In this document: positions 1-7,492 of the stretch, one piece after another
How positions within the stretch are numbered: position 1 is the first letter of the stretch
How the letters are laid out: each line of letters opens with the position of its first letter
Assembly (NCBI GenBank): GCA_041625325.1
Contig: JBFJTN010000069.1
Span: 1 to 14,837 of the forward strand
DNA from: Oceanococcus sp041625325
GTDB lineage: Bacteria > Pseudomonadota > Gammaproteobacteria > Nevskiales > Oceanococcaceae
DNA length: 14,837 nucleotides
Reading direction: 5' to 3'
Notes under the pieces: generated by a model
What the model saw: only the letters and a program-made list of their open reading frames with translations
Databases searched by the model: none
Told to the model about the DNA's origin: nothing
Position numbers and translations under genes: made by a program

Positions 1-10
1 AGCTGTACCC

Positions 11-433
11 ATGACAGAGCGCACGCTCTCCATCATCAAGCCGGACGCCGTGGCCAAGAACGTGATCGGCCAGATCTACACCCGTTTCGAGCAGGCCGGC
101 CTGACCATCGTTGCCGCCAGAATGGCTCATCTGAGCCGTGACGAAGCGGAAAGCTTCTACGCCGTGCACCGTGAGCGCCCGTTCTTCAATGACCTGGTCG
201 AGTTCATGATCTCCGGTCCGGTGATGATCCAGGTCCTGGAAGGCGACAATGCAATCGCCAAGAACCGTGATCTGATGGGTGCCACCAACCCCAAGGAAGC
301 CGCGCCGGGCACCATCCGCGCCGATTTCGCCGACTCCATCGACGCCAATGCCGTGCACGGCAGCGACGGCCCGGACACGGCCAAGACCGAAATCGACTTC
401 TTCTTCGGAGCCTCGGGCCTCTGCCCGCGCTGA
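11..433 (+). CDS. ndk: Nucleoside diphosphate kinase
   Basis: This cytoplasmic enzyme transfers the gamma phosphate of ATP to nucleoside diphosphates through a phosphohistidine intermediate, balancing the NTP and dNTP pools. The 140-residue product has the usual length for bacterial Ndk (E. coli 143). It starts MTERTLSIIKPDAV, which contains the conserved KPDAV segment. It carries the NAVHGSD active-site motif with the catalytic histidine at residue 116, and a GATNPKEAAPGTIR segment at about 90-103 that belongs to the nucleotide site. The ATG start matches the family N-terminus. Only 10 bases precede it in the window, with no clear Shine-Dalgarno, so its promoter lies outside. The stop is 4 bases before the GTG of rlmN, so the two are probably cotranscribed. 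Identification is secure. Confidence 0.97.
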   Translation: MTERTLSIIKPDAVAKNVIGQIYTRFEQAGLTIVAARMAHLSRDEAESFYAVHRERPFFNDLVEFMISGPVMIQVLEGDNAIAKNRDLMGATNPKEAAPGTIRADFADSIDANAVHGSDGPDTAKTEIDFFFGASGLCPR

Positions 434-437
434 GTCC

Positions 438-1544
438 GTGAACCCGGCCGCACGCACCAATCTGCTGGGCATGGATCGCCCGGCGCTGGAGACCTGGTTC
501 TCCGCGCTGGGCGAGCGGCCGTTTCGCGCCCGCCAGCTGATGCAATGGATGTATCAGCGCAGCGAGCCGGACTTCGCCGCCATGTCGGACATCTCCAAGG
601 GTCTGCGCGCGCAGCTCGAGGAGATCGCCGAGGTGCGCACCCCGGAGCTGATCGCCGAGCAGATCTCCACCGACGGCACCCGCAAGTGGCTGCTGCGGGT
701 GGATTCGGGCAATGCGGTCGAGACGGTGTTCATCCCGGAGGCGGCCCGCGGCACCCTGTGCATCTCCTCGCAGGTCGGCTGTGCGATGGATTGCTCCTTC
801 TGTGCCACCGCCAAGCAGGGCTTTTCGCGCAATCTGTCGGCGGCGGAGATCCTGGGGCAGGTCTGGTACGCGCAGAAGGCGCTCAATGCCGTGCCGCGCG
901 AGCAGCGGGTGATCTCCAATGTCGTATTCATGGGCATGGGAGAGCCGCTGGCCAATTTCGAACAGGTGGTGACCGCCATCCGGGTGCTGCTGGATGATCT
1001 GGGCTACGGCCTGTCCAAGCGGCGGGTGACGGTCAGCACGTCCGGACTGGTGCCGTTCATGGACCGGCTCAAGGACACCGTGGACACCGCACTGGCGGTG
1101 TCCCTGCATGCGCCGGATGATGAATTGCGCAATGAACTGGTGCCGATCAATCGCAAGTATCCGGTGAAGGAGCTGATGGCGGCCTGCCGGCGCTACACCC
1201 AGGACAAGGAGCGTCACGTTCAGATCGTTTATGAATACGTGATGCTGGACGGCGTCAACGACCAGCCGGAGCGTGCTCGCGCCCTGGCCAGCCTGCTCTC
1301 CGGGCTGCCCGCCAAGGTCAATCTGATTCCCTTCAATCCCTTCCAGGGCTCGGGCTACCGCACCTCGAAGCCGGCGGCCATTGAAGCTTTCGCCGAGATC
1401 CTGCGTGGCCGGCGCATCGTCACCACCACGCGAAAGACCCGCGGCGACGATATCGACGCGGCCTGCGGTCAGCTGGTCGGTCAGGTGCAGAGCCGTCAGC
1501 GGCGGCGTCTGAGCGAAATTCCCGTGATCGTGCAGCCCTCATGA
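438..1544 (+). CDS. rlmN: Dual-specificity 23S rRNA / tRNA adenine-C2 methyltransferase RlmN (radical SAM)
   Basis: RlmN makes 2-methyladenosine at A2503 of 23S rRNA and A37 of some tRNAs by radical SAM chemistry, which helps translational fidelity. The radical SAM motif CxxxCxxC lies at Cys115, Cys119 and Cys122 (CAMDCSFC). The two catalytic cysteines are also visible: Cys108 in the TLC segment and Cys343 in the C-terminal DAACGQL segment, corresponding to E. coli Cys118 and Cys355. A GMGEPL motif is present near residue 160. I chose GTG at 438 because the protein then has 368 residues and an N-terminus (TNLLGMDRPAL) that aligns with known RlmN. The open frame continues upstream to ATG 279, but that would overlap ndk deeply. 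ATG 471 is possible but would remove conserved NLL residues. The stop overlaps the pilF start as ATGA, implying translational coupling. Confidence 0.95.
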   Translation: MNPAARTNLLGMDRPALETWFSALGERPFRARQLMQWMYQRSEPDFAAMSDISKGLRAQLEEIAEVRTPELIAEQISTDGTRKWLLRVDSGNAVETVFIPEAARGTLCISSQVGCAMDCSFCATAKQGFSRNLSAAEILGQVWYAQKALNAVPREQRVISNVVFMGMGEPLANFEQVVTAIRVLLDDLGYGLSKRRVTVSTSGLVPFMDRLKDTVDTALAVSLHAPDDELRNELVPINRKYPVKELMAACRRYTQDKERHVQIVYEYVMLDGVNDQPERARALASLLSGLPAKVNLIPFNPFQGSGYRTSKPAAIEAFAEILRGRRIVTTTRKTRGDDIDAACGQLVGQVQSRQRRRLSEIPVIVQPS

Positions 1545-2290
1545 AAATTCACTGGTCCGGACTGTGTCTGATCCTGCTGGCCGGCTGCGTGCAGACCGGC
1601 GGGCCGCGCTTCGAGCCGGACTACGCCGAAGCGGCCCGGATCAACACCCAGCTGGGCATGGACTACCTGGCCCAGGGCCGGGTGGAACTGGCCCAGTTCA
1701 AGCTGGAAAAGGCGCTGGAGCAGGACCGCAAACTGCCGATCACCCACCTCGGCCTGGCGCTGGTGCACCAGCATTTCGAGGAATACGACAAGGCGGACAG
1801 CTATTTCCGCAGGGCCCGCGATCTGGCGCCGCGCGATACCCAGATCCAGACCCGCTACGCGGCCTATCTCTGCCAGCGGGATCGCCTGGACGAGGCGGAG
1901 AAGCTGTTCGACATGGCGCGGCGCGACACCCGCAACCCGGCGCCGGCCCAGACCCTGGCGGAAGCCGGGCGTTGCTACCTGACGCGCGAACAGCCGGTGA
2001 AGGCGGAGGAGGCCCTGCGACGGGCACTGGAACTCAACCCACGGCATGGCGGCGCCCTGTTGCAGATGGCCCGGCTCAGCTATCAGCGGGCGGACTTCCT
2101 GCGCGCGCGCGCTTTCCTGCAGCGTTACGAGTCGGCTCAGAAGGGCAGCGTCGAGAGCCTGCTGCTGGGCCTGCGCACCGAATCCCAGCTGGGCGATGAG
2201 CGCGCGGCGCGGAGTTACGCGGCCCGTCTGCGCAAGTTGTCACCGGGCATCGAAAGCCGTTACGACCTGAACACCGGGGAAGCCTGGTAG
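1541..2290 (+). CDS. pilF: Type IV pilus biogenesis/stability lipoprotein PilF (PilW)
   Basis: PilF/PilW is an outer-membrane lipoprotein pilotin needed for localisation and multimerisation of the PilQ secretin in type IV pili. The 249-residue product begins with a short hydrophobic signal ending in the lipobox LLAGC, so Cys16 is the predicted lipidated residue. The rest is a run of helical TPR repeats at about residues 33-66, 67-100, 103-136, 138-171 and 172-205. They show typical TPR patterns such as YDKADSYFRRARDLAPRD and PVKAEEALRRALELNPRH. Length and architecture match PilF of Pseudomonas and relatives, and the place between rlmN and rodZ is the conserved one. The ATG overlaps the rlmN stop and has no convincing Shine-Dalgarno, so it is likely expressed by coupling. 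No other pilus gene is present here. Confidence 0.92.
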   Translation: MKIHWSGLCLILLAGCVQTGGPRFEPDYAEAARINTQLGMDYLAQGRVELAQFKLEKALEQDRKLPITHLGLALVHQHFEEYDKADSYFRRARDLAPRDTQIQTRYAAYLCQRDRLDEAEKLFDMARRDTRNPAPAQTLAEAGRCYLTREQPVKAEEALRRALELNPRHGGALLQMARLSYQRADFLRARAFLQRYESAQKGSVESLLLGLRTESQLGDERAARSYAARLRKLSPGIESRYDLNTGEAW

Positions 2291-2295
2291 GCCCC

Positions 2296-3258
2296 ATGGA
2301 AGGCGTCGAGATCGACAGCGGTGGCGAGGAGCTGAACCGCATTCCCAAGCCGGGCAGCCTGATTCGCAAGGCGCGCGAGCAGCGCGGCTACGACCGCGAG
2401 GAACTCAGCCGCCGAACCCGGCTGACGGAGGCGGTGATTCTTTCGGTGGAGGCCGACGATTACGCGGCCCTGGGCCAGCCTGTGTATGCGCGCGGTTACT
2501 ACCGCAAGTGTGCCGAGGTGCTCGGCCTCAATGGCGAGGCCCTGGTCGATGCCTATGAAAAGCGCAGCGGGACCGCCTCTCCGATCCCCGTGATCCAGCA
2601 GCGACCGTCGATCCGCTACCGCGAAGGACCGGGCCTGGCCAAAGTCCTGCTGATCCTGGTCCTGCTGGGCAGCGCGCTGGGCGCTTCGGCCTGGTGGCTG
2701 CTGAGCCAGGGTCCGGACGCCATGCCCGGCTGGCTGAAGGGCCTGTCCTCGGCGCCGGCGGATGCCGCACCGGTGCAGGCCGTGGCGACGCCCCGGCCGA
2801 GCCCGGCCGCTCCCGCCGCCGAACAGCGACGCGCCGACGCGCCGGTACCCGTTGCGCCGGCCGAAAGCCGTGACGGCGACATGGAACAGGCGCCGCCCGT
2901 TGCCGCTGCCGCGCCGGCGGGTAGCCCCGCGCCGGTCAGGCAGGTCGAAGCATCGGTTCCGGCGGCGACGCCGGCAGCGACCGCGCCGATCGACAATCCG
3001 AAGCTGCGGATCCAGATCGCGGGTGGCGATTCCTGGACCGAAATCACCGATCGCGGCGGCAATCAGCTGGTCTACAAGCTGCTGCCCGGTGGCAGCGAGC
3101 GCGAAGTGCAGGGCGCCGCACCCTTTGAGGTCCGTCTCGGTCGGGCCGATCTGGTGCGTATCTGGCTGGACGGAGAGCCGCTGGACATCAAGCCGGTGAT
3201 CCAGCCCGATCTGCGCGCCCGATTCCGCATTCTGGGCAATGGCAAGGTGGAAGGATGA
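2296..3258 (+). CDS. rodZ: Cytoskeletal protein RodZ (HTH - TM - DUF4115)
   Basis: RodZ is a bitopic inner-membrane protein that links the MreB actin cytoskeleton to the elongation machinery and sets rod shape. The order of parts in the 320-residue product is diagnostic. A cytoplasmic HTH domain (about 19-90, containing LIRKAREQRGYDREELSRRT) is followed by a basic stretch and one transmembrane helix at about 114-136. A long Ala/Pro-rich periplasmic linker follows at about 152-232, and a C-terminal beta domain (DUF4115-like) at about 236-316. The linker is low-complexity and is expected to vary between species. The ATG lies 5 bases after the pilF stop with only a weak upstream purine signal. 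The stop overlaps the ispG start as ATGA. Synteny with ispG downstream is the classic gammaproteobacterial arrangement. Confidence 0.93.
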   Translation: MEGVEIDSGGEELNRIPKPGSLIRKAREQRGYDREELSRRTRLTEAVILSVEADDYAALGQPVYARGYYRKCAEVLGLNGEALVDAYEKRSGTASPIPVIQQRPSIRYREGPGLAKVLLILVLLGSALGASAWWLLSQGPDAMPGWLKGLSSAPADAAPVQAVATPRPSPAAPAAEQRRADAPVPVAPAESRDGDMEQAPPVAAAAPAGSPAPVRQVEASVPAATPAATAPIDNPKLRIQIAGGDSWTEITDRGGNQLVYKLLPGGSEREVQGAAPFEVRLGRADLVRIWLDGEPLDIKPVIQPDLRARFRILGNGKVEG

Positions 3259-4340
3259 AGGCGCAGCACCAGATACAACGCCGCCGTTCGCGGCAGATCA
3301 TGGTCGGCAACGTGCCCGTTGGCGGCGACGCGCCGATCGCGGTCCAGAGCATGACCAATACCGAAACCCGCGACGTCGAGGCCACCGTGGCGCAGATTCA
3401 GGCGCTGCAGAAGGCCGGGGCCGATATCGTCCGCGTCTCGGTGCCCACCCTGGATGCCGCCGAGTCTTTTGGTCAGATCCGCAAGCGGGTCAGCGTGCCG
3501 CTGGTCGCGGACATTCACTTCAATTACAAGGTGGCCCTGGCTGCGGCGGAACACGGCGCCGATTGCCTGCGCATCAACCCGGGCAATATCGGCAGTGAAC
3601 GCAAGGTCGCCGAGGTGATCGCCTGTGCCCGCCATCACGGCGTGCCGATCCGGGTGGGCGTCAATGCCGGTTCGCTGGAGAAGGACCTGCAGGAGAAATA
3701 CGGCGAGCCGAATGCCGATGCGCTGGTCGAGTCGGCCTGGCGTCACATCGACATCCTGGAGCGGCATGATTTTCAGGATTTCAAGATTTCGCTGAAAGCC
3801 TCCGAGATCTTCATGACGGTGTTCGCCTACCGCAAGCTGGCGGCGCAGATCGACCAGCCACTGCATCTGGGCATCACCGAGGCGGGCGGCCTGCGCTCCG
3901 GCTCGGTGAAGTCCTCGATCGGTCTCGGTCTGCTGCTGGCCGAGGGCATCGGCGACACCATCCGGGTGTCCCTGGCCGCCGACCCGGTGGAAGAGGTCAA
4001 GGTCGGCTGGGACATGCTCAAGGCGCTGCATCTGCGCTCGCGCGGCATCAATCTGATCGCCTGTCCGTCCTGTTCGCGGCAGAACTTCGATGTGATCAAG
4101 ACCGTGAATGAGCTGGAGGCGCGCTTCGAGGATATTTCCGAATCGCTGGACGTGGCCGTGATCGGCTGCGTGGTCAATGGCCCGGGAGAGGCCCGCGAGG
4201 CCCATATCGGCGTCACCGGCGGGCACCCCAACAGCGTATTTGTCGACGGCAAGATCCAGCACAAGCTGAAGAACGACGATCTGGTCATCGGTCTGGAAGA
4301 TCTGGTCCGGCAGAAGCTGGCCCGGCCCTGCGGAGAGTGA
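3255..4340 (+). CDS. ispG: 4-hydroxy-3-methylbut-2-en-1-yl diphosphate synthase (GcpE)
   Basis: IspG reduces 2-C-methyl-D-erythritol 2,4-cyclodiphosphate to HMBPP, the penultimate step of the MEP isoprenoid pathway, using a 4Fe-4S cluster and flavodoxin or ferredoxin electrons. The 361-residue product has the cluster ligands Cys270, Cys273 (ACPSC) and Cys305 (GCVVNGPGEA) plus Glu312, in the same spacing as the E. coli enzyme. The N-terminal TIM-barrel part includes the segments RVSVPT and LVADIHFNY. The ATG overlaps the rodZ stop. An AAGGTGG Shine-Dalgarno-like sequence at 3244-3250 lies 4 bases ahead of it, inside the end of rodZ. The hisS TTG follows directly after the stop. Confidence 0.97.
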   Translation: MKAQHQIQRRRSRQIMVGNVPVGGDAPIAVQSMTNTETRDVEATVAQIQALQKAGADIVRVSVPTLDAAESFGQIRKRVSVPLVADIHFNYKVALAAAEHGADCLRINPGNIGSERKVAEVIACARHHGVPIRVGVNAGSLEKDLQEKYGEPNADALVESAWRHIDILERHDFQDFKISLKASEIFMTVFAYRKLAAQIDQPLHLGITEAGGLRSGSVKSSIGLGLLLAEGIGDTIRVSLAADPVEEVKVGWDMLKALHLRSRGINLIACPSCSRQNFDVIKTVNELEARFEDISESLDVAVIGCVVNGPGEAREAHIGVTGGHPNSVFVDGKIQHKLKNDDLVIGLEDLVRQKLARPCGE

Positions 4341-4341
4341 A

Positions 4342-5625
4342 TTGAGTCAGCGGGTACGCGCCCTGCGGGGCTTCAACGACATCCTGCCTGACGCTGCCGC
4401 CTGGTGGCGGGGCGTGCTGGAGCGCGCCACCCGGGTGATGGACCAGTACGCCTACCGGCCCATCCATCTGCCGCTGATGGAAGCCACCGAGCTGTTCAGT
4501 CGCTCGGTGGGCGAGACCACCGATATCGTGGCCAAGGAAATGTTCACCTTCCTGGACCGCGAGAAGACCTCGATGAGCCTGCGCCCGGAAGGCACTGCCG
4601 GCTGCGTGCGGGCCGGCATCGACCATGGCCTGCTGCACAACCAGCAGCAGCGCTTCTGGTACGCCGGGCCGATGTTCCGCCACGAGCGGCCCCAGGCCGG
4701 GCGCTACCGGCAGTTCGAGCAGATCGGGGTCGAGGCCTTCGGCATGGCCCAGCCCGAGATCGATGTGGAGGTCATCGCCCTGTCGTCGCGCCTGCTGCGC
4801 GCGCTGGGCCTGCAGCCCGGCGAGGGCCTGCAGCTGGAGCTCAACACCATCGGCAGCAGCGAGGCGCGGGCGGCCTATCGGGACCGGCTGGTCGACTACC
4901 TGCGGCCCTTCGCGGCCGAACTGGACGAGGACTCGCAGCGCCGCCTGGACAGCAACCCGCTGCGCATCTTCGACAGCAAGGTCGCGCGAACCCGGGAAAT
5001 CGTCGCCGCGGCGCCGGCTTTCGAGGATCATCTGGACGCGCCCTCACGGGAGCATTTCGAAGCCGTGAAAGCCGGTCTGGATGCGCTGGGTATCGCCTAT
5101 GTGCTGAACCCGCGGCTGGTGCGGGGCCTGGACTACTATGGCCGCACGGTTTTTGAATGGACCACCGACCGGCTGGGCGCCCAGGGCACCATCTGCGCCG
5201 GCGGCCGTTATGATGCACTGGTCAGCCAGCTCGGTGGTGGCGAGGTGCCGGCGGTGGGTTTCGCGCTGGGGCTGGAACGGACCATCCTGCTGCTCCAGGC
5301 GCTGGACTGCGATGTGCGTCAGGAACCGAAACCGCAGCTGTATTTCTGCAGCATGGATGGCACCGGCGCGGTCATGAGCCGGCTGGCCGAAAGCCTGCGC
5401 GATGCCGGGCTGCGGGTGCAGTGTGATGGCAGCGGCAAGCTCAAGGCCCAGCTGAAGCGGGCCGATCAGGCCGGGGCGGCGTACGCCGCAATACTCGGCG
5501 GCAGCGAGGCGCAGGCCCGGCAGATTCAGATCAAGCCGCTGCAGGGCGATGGCGAGGCTCAGCTGCTGGGCTGGGACGAGCTGGTGGCGCAGATGATGAA
5601 CAAACTGGACGGTCACGTCGCGTGA
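4342..5625 (+). CDS. hisS: Histidyl-tRNA synthetase
   Basis: HisS is a class II aminoacyl-tRNA synthetase that charges tRNA-His. The 427-residue product is the normal bacterial length. Class II motif 2 is at about 109-130 (PMFRHERPQAGRYRQF), the histidine-specific motif RGLDYYG at 261-267, GGRYD at 287-291, and motif 3 at about 306-313 (GFALGLER). The C-terminal anticodon-binding domain begins near residue 330. The start is TTG at 4342. No in-frame ATG lies near the conserved N-terminus RALRGFNDILPD, and GGAGAG at 4332-4337 sits 4 bases upstream of the TTG, across the end of ispG. A 74-bp gap separates it from the next gene. Confidence 0.96.
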   Translation: MSQRVRALRGFNDILPDAAAWWRGVLERATRVMDQYAYRPIHLPLMEATELFSRSVGETTDIVAKEMFTFLDREKTSMSLRPEGTAGCVRAGIDHGLLHNQQQRFWYAGPMFRHERPQAGRYRQFEQIGVEAFGMAQPEIDVEVIALSSRLLRALGLQPGEGLQLELNTIGSSEARAAYRDRLVDYLRPFAAELDEDSQRRLDSNPLRIFDSKVARTREIVAAAPAFEDHLDAPSREHFEAVKAGLDALGIAYVLNPRLVRGLDYYGRTVFEWTTDRLGAQGTICAGGRYDALVSQLGGGEVPAVGFALGLERTILLLQALDCDVRQEPKPQLYFCSMDGTGAVMSRLAESLRDAGLRVQCDGSGKLKAQLKRADQAGAAYAAILGGSEAQARQIQIKPLQGDGEAQLLGWDELVAQMMNKLDGHVA

Positions 5626-5679
5626 GCGGCCGGGGCCGATGGTACCAGGCGGCGCCCTGGTCGAAACATTCAATGACAA

Positions 5680-5693
5680 TGGTATTTTGAGGA
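5680..5693 (+). promoter_or_regulatory. Ribosome binding site, overlapping a possible extended -10 sequence, ahead of the yfgM-like gene
   Basis: The 74-bp gap after hisS ends in a locally AT-rich patch. GAGGA at 5689-5693 lies 6 bases before GTG 5700 and is a good Shine-Dalgarno. An extended -10-like TGnTATTTT spans 5680-5688 just before it. No good -35 hexamer is visible at 17-18 bases. If the -10 were used, transcription would start about at or after the Shine-Dalgarno. The ribosome site is therefore the firmer reading and the promoter is speculative. Confidence 0.4.
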
Positions 5694-5699
5694 CACACA

Positions 5700-6320
5700 G
5701 TGGAACTGGAACAAACCGATCAGGAACAGGTAGAAGCGCTGCAGAAATGGTGGCGCGAGAACTGGCTGTCCCTCGTGGGCGGCCTGGCGCTGGGCCTGGC
5801 CGGCATTCTGGGCTGGCAGTACTACGGCGAGGCCAGCCTGGACAATGCGGCAGCGGCATCGGTCGCCTATGAAGACGTCAAGGTGAAGCTCGCCATGAAG
5901 CGGCTGGGCGAGGCGCAGGCTGCCATCGGCAACATGGAATCGGCGCACAAGGGCTCGCCCTATGTCACGCAGGCCCGTCTGAATCTGGCCGCCGTGCAGG
6001 CCGACACCGGTGACTGGGCCGGCGCCGAGCAGACCCTGCGGGCTGCCGCCGCGGCCGGGCCGGATGCGGCGCTGGCCGGGGTGATCCGCCTGCGCCTGGG
6101 CCGCACGCTGTGGGCGCAGGGCAAGACCGCGGAAGCCCTGAGCGAACTGGATATCCAATCGGGTGCCTATGCAGCCCTGGCCCAGGAACTGCGTGGCGAT
6201 ATCGCCGCGTCGACTGGCGACAGCGAGCTGGCCCGCAGGGCCTATCAGGCCGCGCTGGCCAGCAACGCCGACTACCTTGACGCCGCCGATGTGCAGCGCA
6301 AGCTCGATGCACTCAACTGA
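5700..6320 (+). CDS. YfgM-like inner-membrane tetratricopeptide protein
   Basis: This 206-residue protein resembles YfgM, a single-span inner-membrane protein with a periplasmic TPR domain. E. coli YfgM associates with the SecYEG translocon and the chaperone network of envelope proteins. The N-terminus is acidic and short (MELEQTDQEQVEALQKWW), followed by one transmembrane helix at about 22-42. The remainder is helical, with TPR-like Ala-rich repeats. Position between hisS and bamB is the conserved location of yfgM. The GTG start is essentially forced: an in-frame TGA at 5688-5690 lies four codons upstream and the next in-frame ATG (5894) is beyond the membrane helix. The first codon matches the family start near ExTDQEQVEALKxWW. 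The gene lies next to bamB, consistent with a joint role in envelope protein biogenesis. Confidence 0.88.
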   Translation: MELEQTDQEQVEALQKWWRENWLSLVGGLALGLAGILGWQYYGEASLDNAAAASVAYEDVKVKLAMKRLGEAQAAIGNMESAHKGSPYVTQARLNLAAVQADTGDWAGAEQTLRAAAAAGPDAALAGVIRLRLGRTLWAQGKTAEALSELDIQSGAYAALAQELRGDIAASTGDSELARRAYQAALASNADYLDAADVQRKLDALN

Positions 6321-6339
6321 TCGCGTGACCGGATTGCCG

Positions 6340-7488
6340 ATGACCCACAAGCTCTGTTTGACCCTGCTGCTGGCCGGCCTGCTGTCGGCCTGCGCCTCCG
6401 ATTCCAAGGTGGCCAAACCGGAACCGCTGCGCAAGATCGCCGATCCGGAAGTCCGTGCGGAAAAGGTCTGGAGCAGCAGCCTGGGCGCCCCGCGCGAACT
6501 GACCGGCCTGCGGCCGCTGCTGGCGGCCGGCCGGGTCTTCGTTGCCGAACGCTCGGGCAAGCTGCGCAGCTTCGACGCGCAGGGCAAGGTGATCTGGCAG
6601 GTGCAGACCGGTCTGCGGCTGTCGGCCGGCCCGGCTCTGGTCGACGGCGCCCTGATCCTCGGCACCCTGGATGGCGAAGTCGTGGCCATGGAAGCCCAGG
6701 ATGGCCAGGAGCGCTGGCGCGCCAGCCTCAGCAGCGAGGTCATCAGTCTGCCGGCGGGCGAGGGTGATCTGGTCGCGGTGCGTTCCGGGGACGGACGGGT
6801 CTACGGCCTGAGCGCCAGCGATGGCGAGCGCCGCTGGACCGTGAACCGGGCCGTGCCTGCCCTGACCCTGCGCGGCTCCGGGCCGCTGGTCGTGGGGCGC
6901 CGGGCGGTGTTCGTCGGCATGGACAACGGCCGAGTACTGGCGCTGGGCCGCGACGATGGCGAGCCGCTGTGGGAAGAGGCGGTCAGCGTGCCGGCCGGGC
7001 GCACCGAGATCGAACGCATCGTGGACGTGGATGCCGATCTGCTGCTGATCGAGAACGTGCTGTTTGCCGCCAGCTACGGCGGTGATCTGGTGGCCTACGA
7101 GGCCGGCAGCGGCCGGGTCCTGTGGCAGCGCAGCCTGGCCAGCTATACCGGCATGGCGGTGGACGGTCAGTGCCTCTACGTGACCGACGTGGATTCCGTG
7201 CTGTGGTGCCTGGACCCGCGCAATGGTGCGGCGATCTGGGAACAGAACCAGCTCAAGCATCGCAAGCTCAGCGCGCCGCTGGCCTACCGCGGCAACGTGC
7301 TGGTCGGTGACTACGAGGGTTACATGCACGTGGTGTCGGCGGTCAATGGCCGCATCATCGGGCGCAGCCGGGCCACCGGCGAGGCGATCCGGGCACCGAT
7401 GCAGCAGGACGAAGAACAGCGCATCTATGTACTGGACAGCGACGGACGCCTGCAGGTGATGCGCTGGAACCCGCTGGGTAACGGCTGA
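6340..7488 (+). CDS. bamB: Outer membrane protein assembly factor BamB (lipoprotein beta-propeller)
   Basis: BamB is the lipoprotein subunit of the BAM complex that helps BamA insert beta-barrel proteins into the outer membrane. From ATG 6340 the product is 382 residues (E. coli 392). It has a lipoprotein signal MTHKLCLTLLLAGLLSAC, with Cys18 as the predicted lipid site. The body is a PQQ-like eight-bladed propeller. Repeated blades show the pattern DG.V.A....DG...W, for example at DGEVVAMEAQDGQERW, DGRVYGLSASDGERRW and GGDLVAYEAGSGRVLW. The open frame runs upstream to 6163 inside the yfgM-like gene. I prefer 6340 because the signal peptide begins there. ATG 6307 and GTG 6325 are in frame but would add residues before a lipoprotein signal. 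No clear Shine-Dalgarno is visible. The gap to der is 4 bases. Confidence 0.93.
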   Translation: MTHKLCLTLLLAGLLSACASDSKVAKPEPLRKIADPEVRAEKVWSSSLGAPRELTGLRPLLAAGRVFVAERSGKLRSFDAQGKVIWQVQTGLRLSAGPALVDGALILGTLDGEVVAMEAQDGQERWRASLSSEVISLPAGEGDLVAVRSGDGRVYGLSASDGERRWTVNRAVPALTLRGSGPLVVGRRAVFVGMDNGRVLALGRDDGEPLWEEAVSVPAGRTEIERIVDVDADLLLIENVLFAASYGGDLVAYEAGSGRVLWQRSLASYTGMAVDGQCLYVTDVDSVLWCLDPRNGAAIWEQNQLKHRKLSAPLAYRGNVLVGDYEGYMHVVSAVNGRIIGRSRATGEAIRAPMQQDEEQRIYVLDSDGRLQVMRWNPLGNG

Positions 7489-7492
7489 GCCC

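Noticed and set aside
279..437. N-terminal extension of rlmN to ATG 279
   Set aside because: It would overlap ndk by over 150 bases and add residues absent from the family. GTG 438 gives the correct N-terminus.
2749..2991. Ala/Pro-rich low-complexity stretch as a possible repeat or frameshift
   Set aside because: It is the normal variable periplasmic linker of RodZ, in frame with both flanking domains.
6163..6339. N-terminal extension of bamB to ATG 6163
   Set aside because: It lies inside the yfgM-like gene, and the lipoprotein signal peptide begins at ATG 6340.
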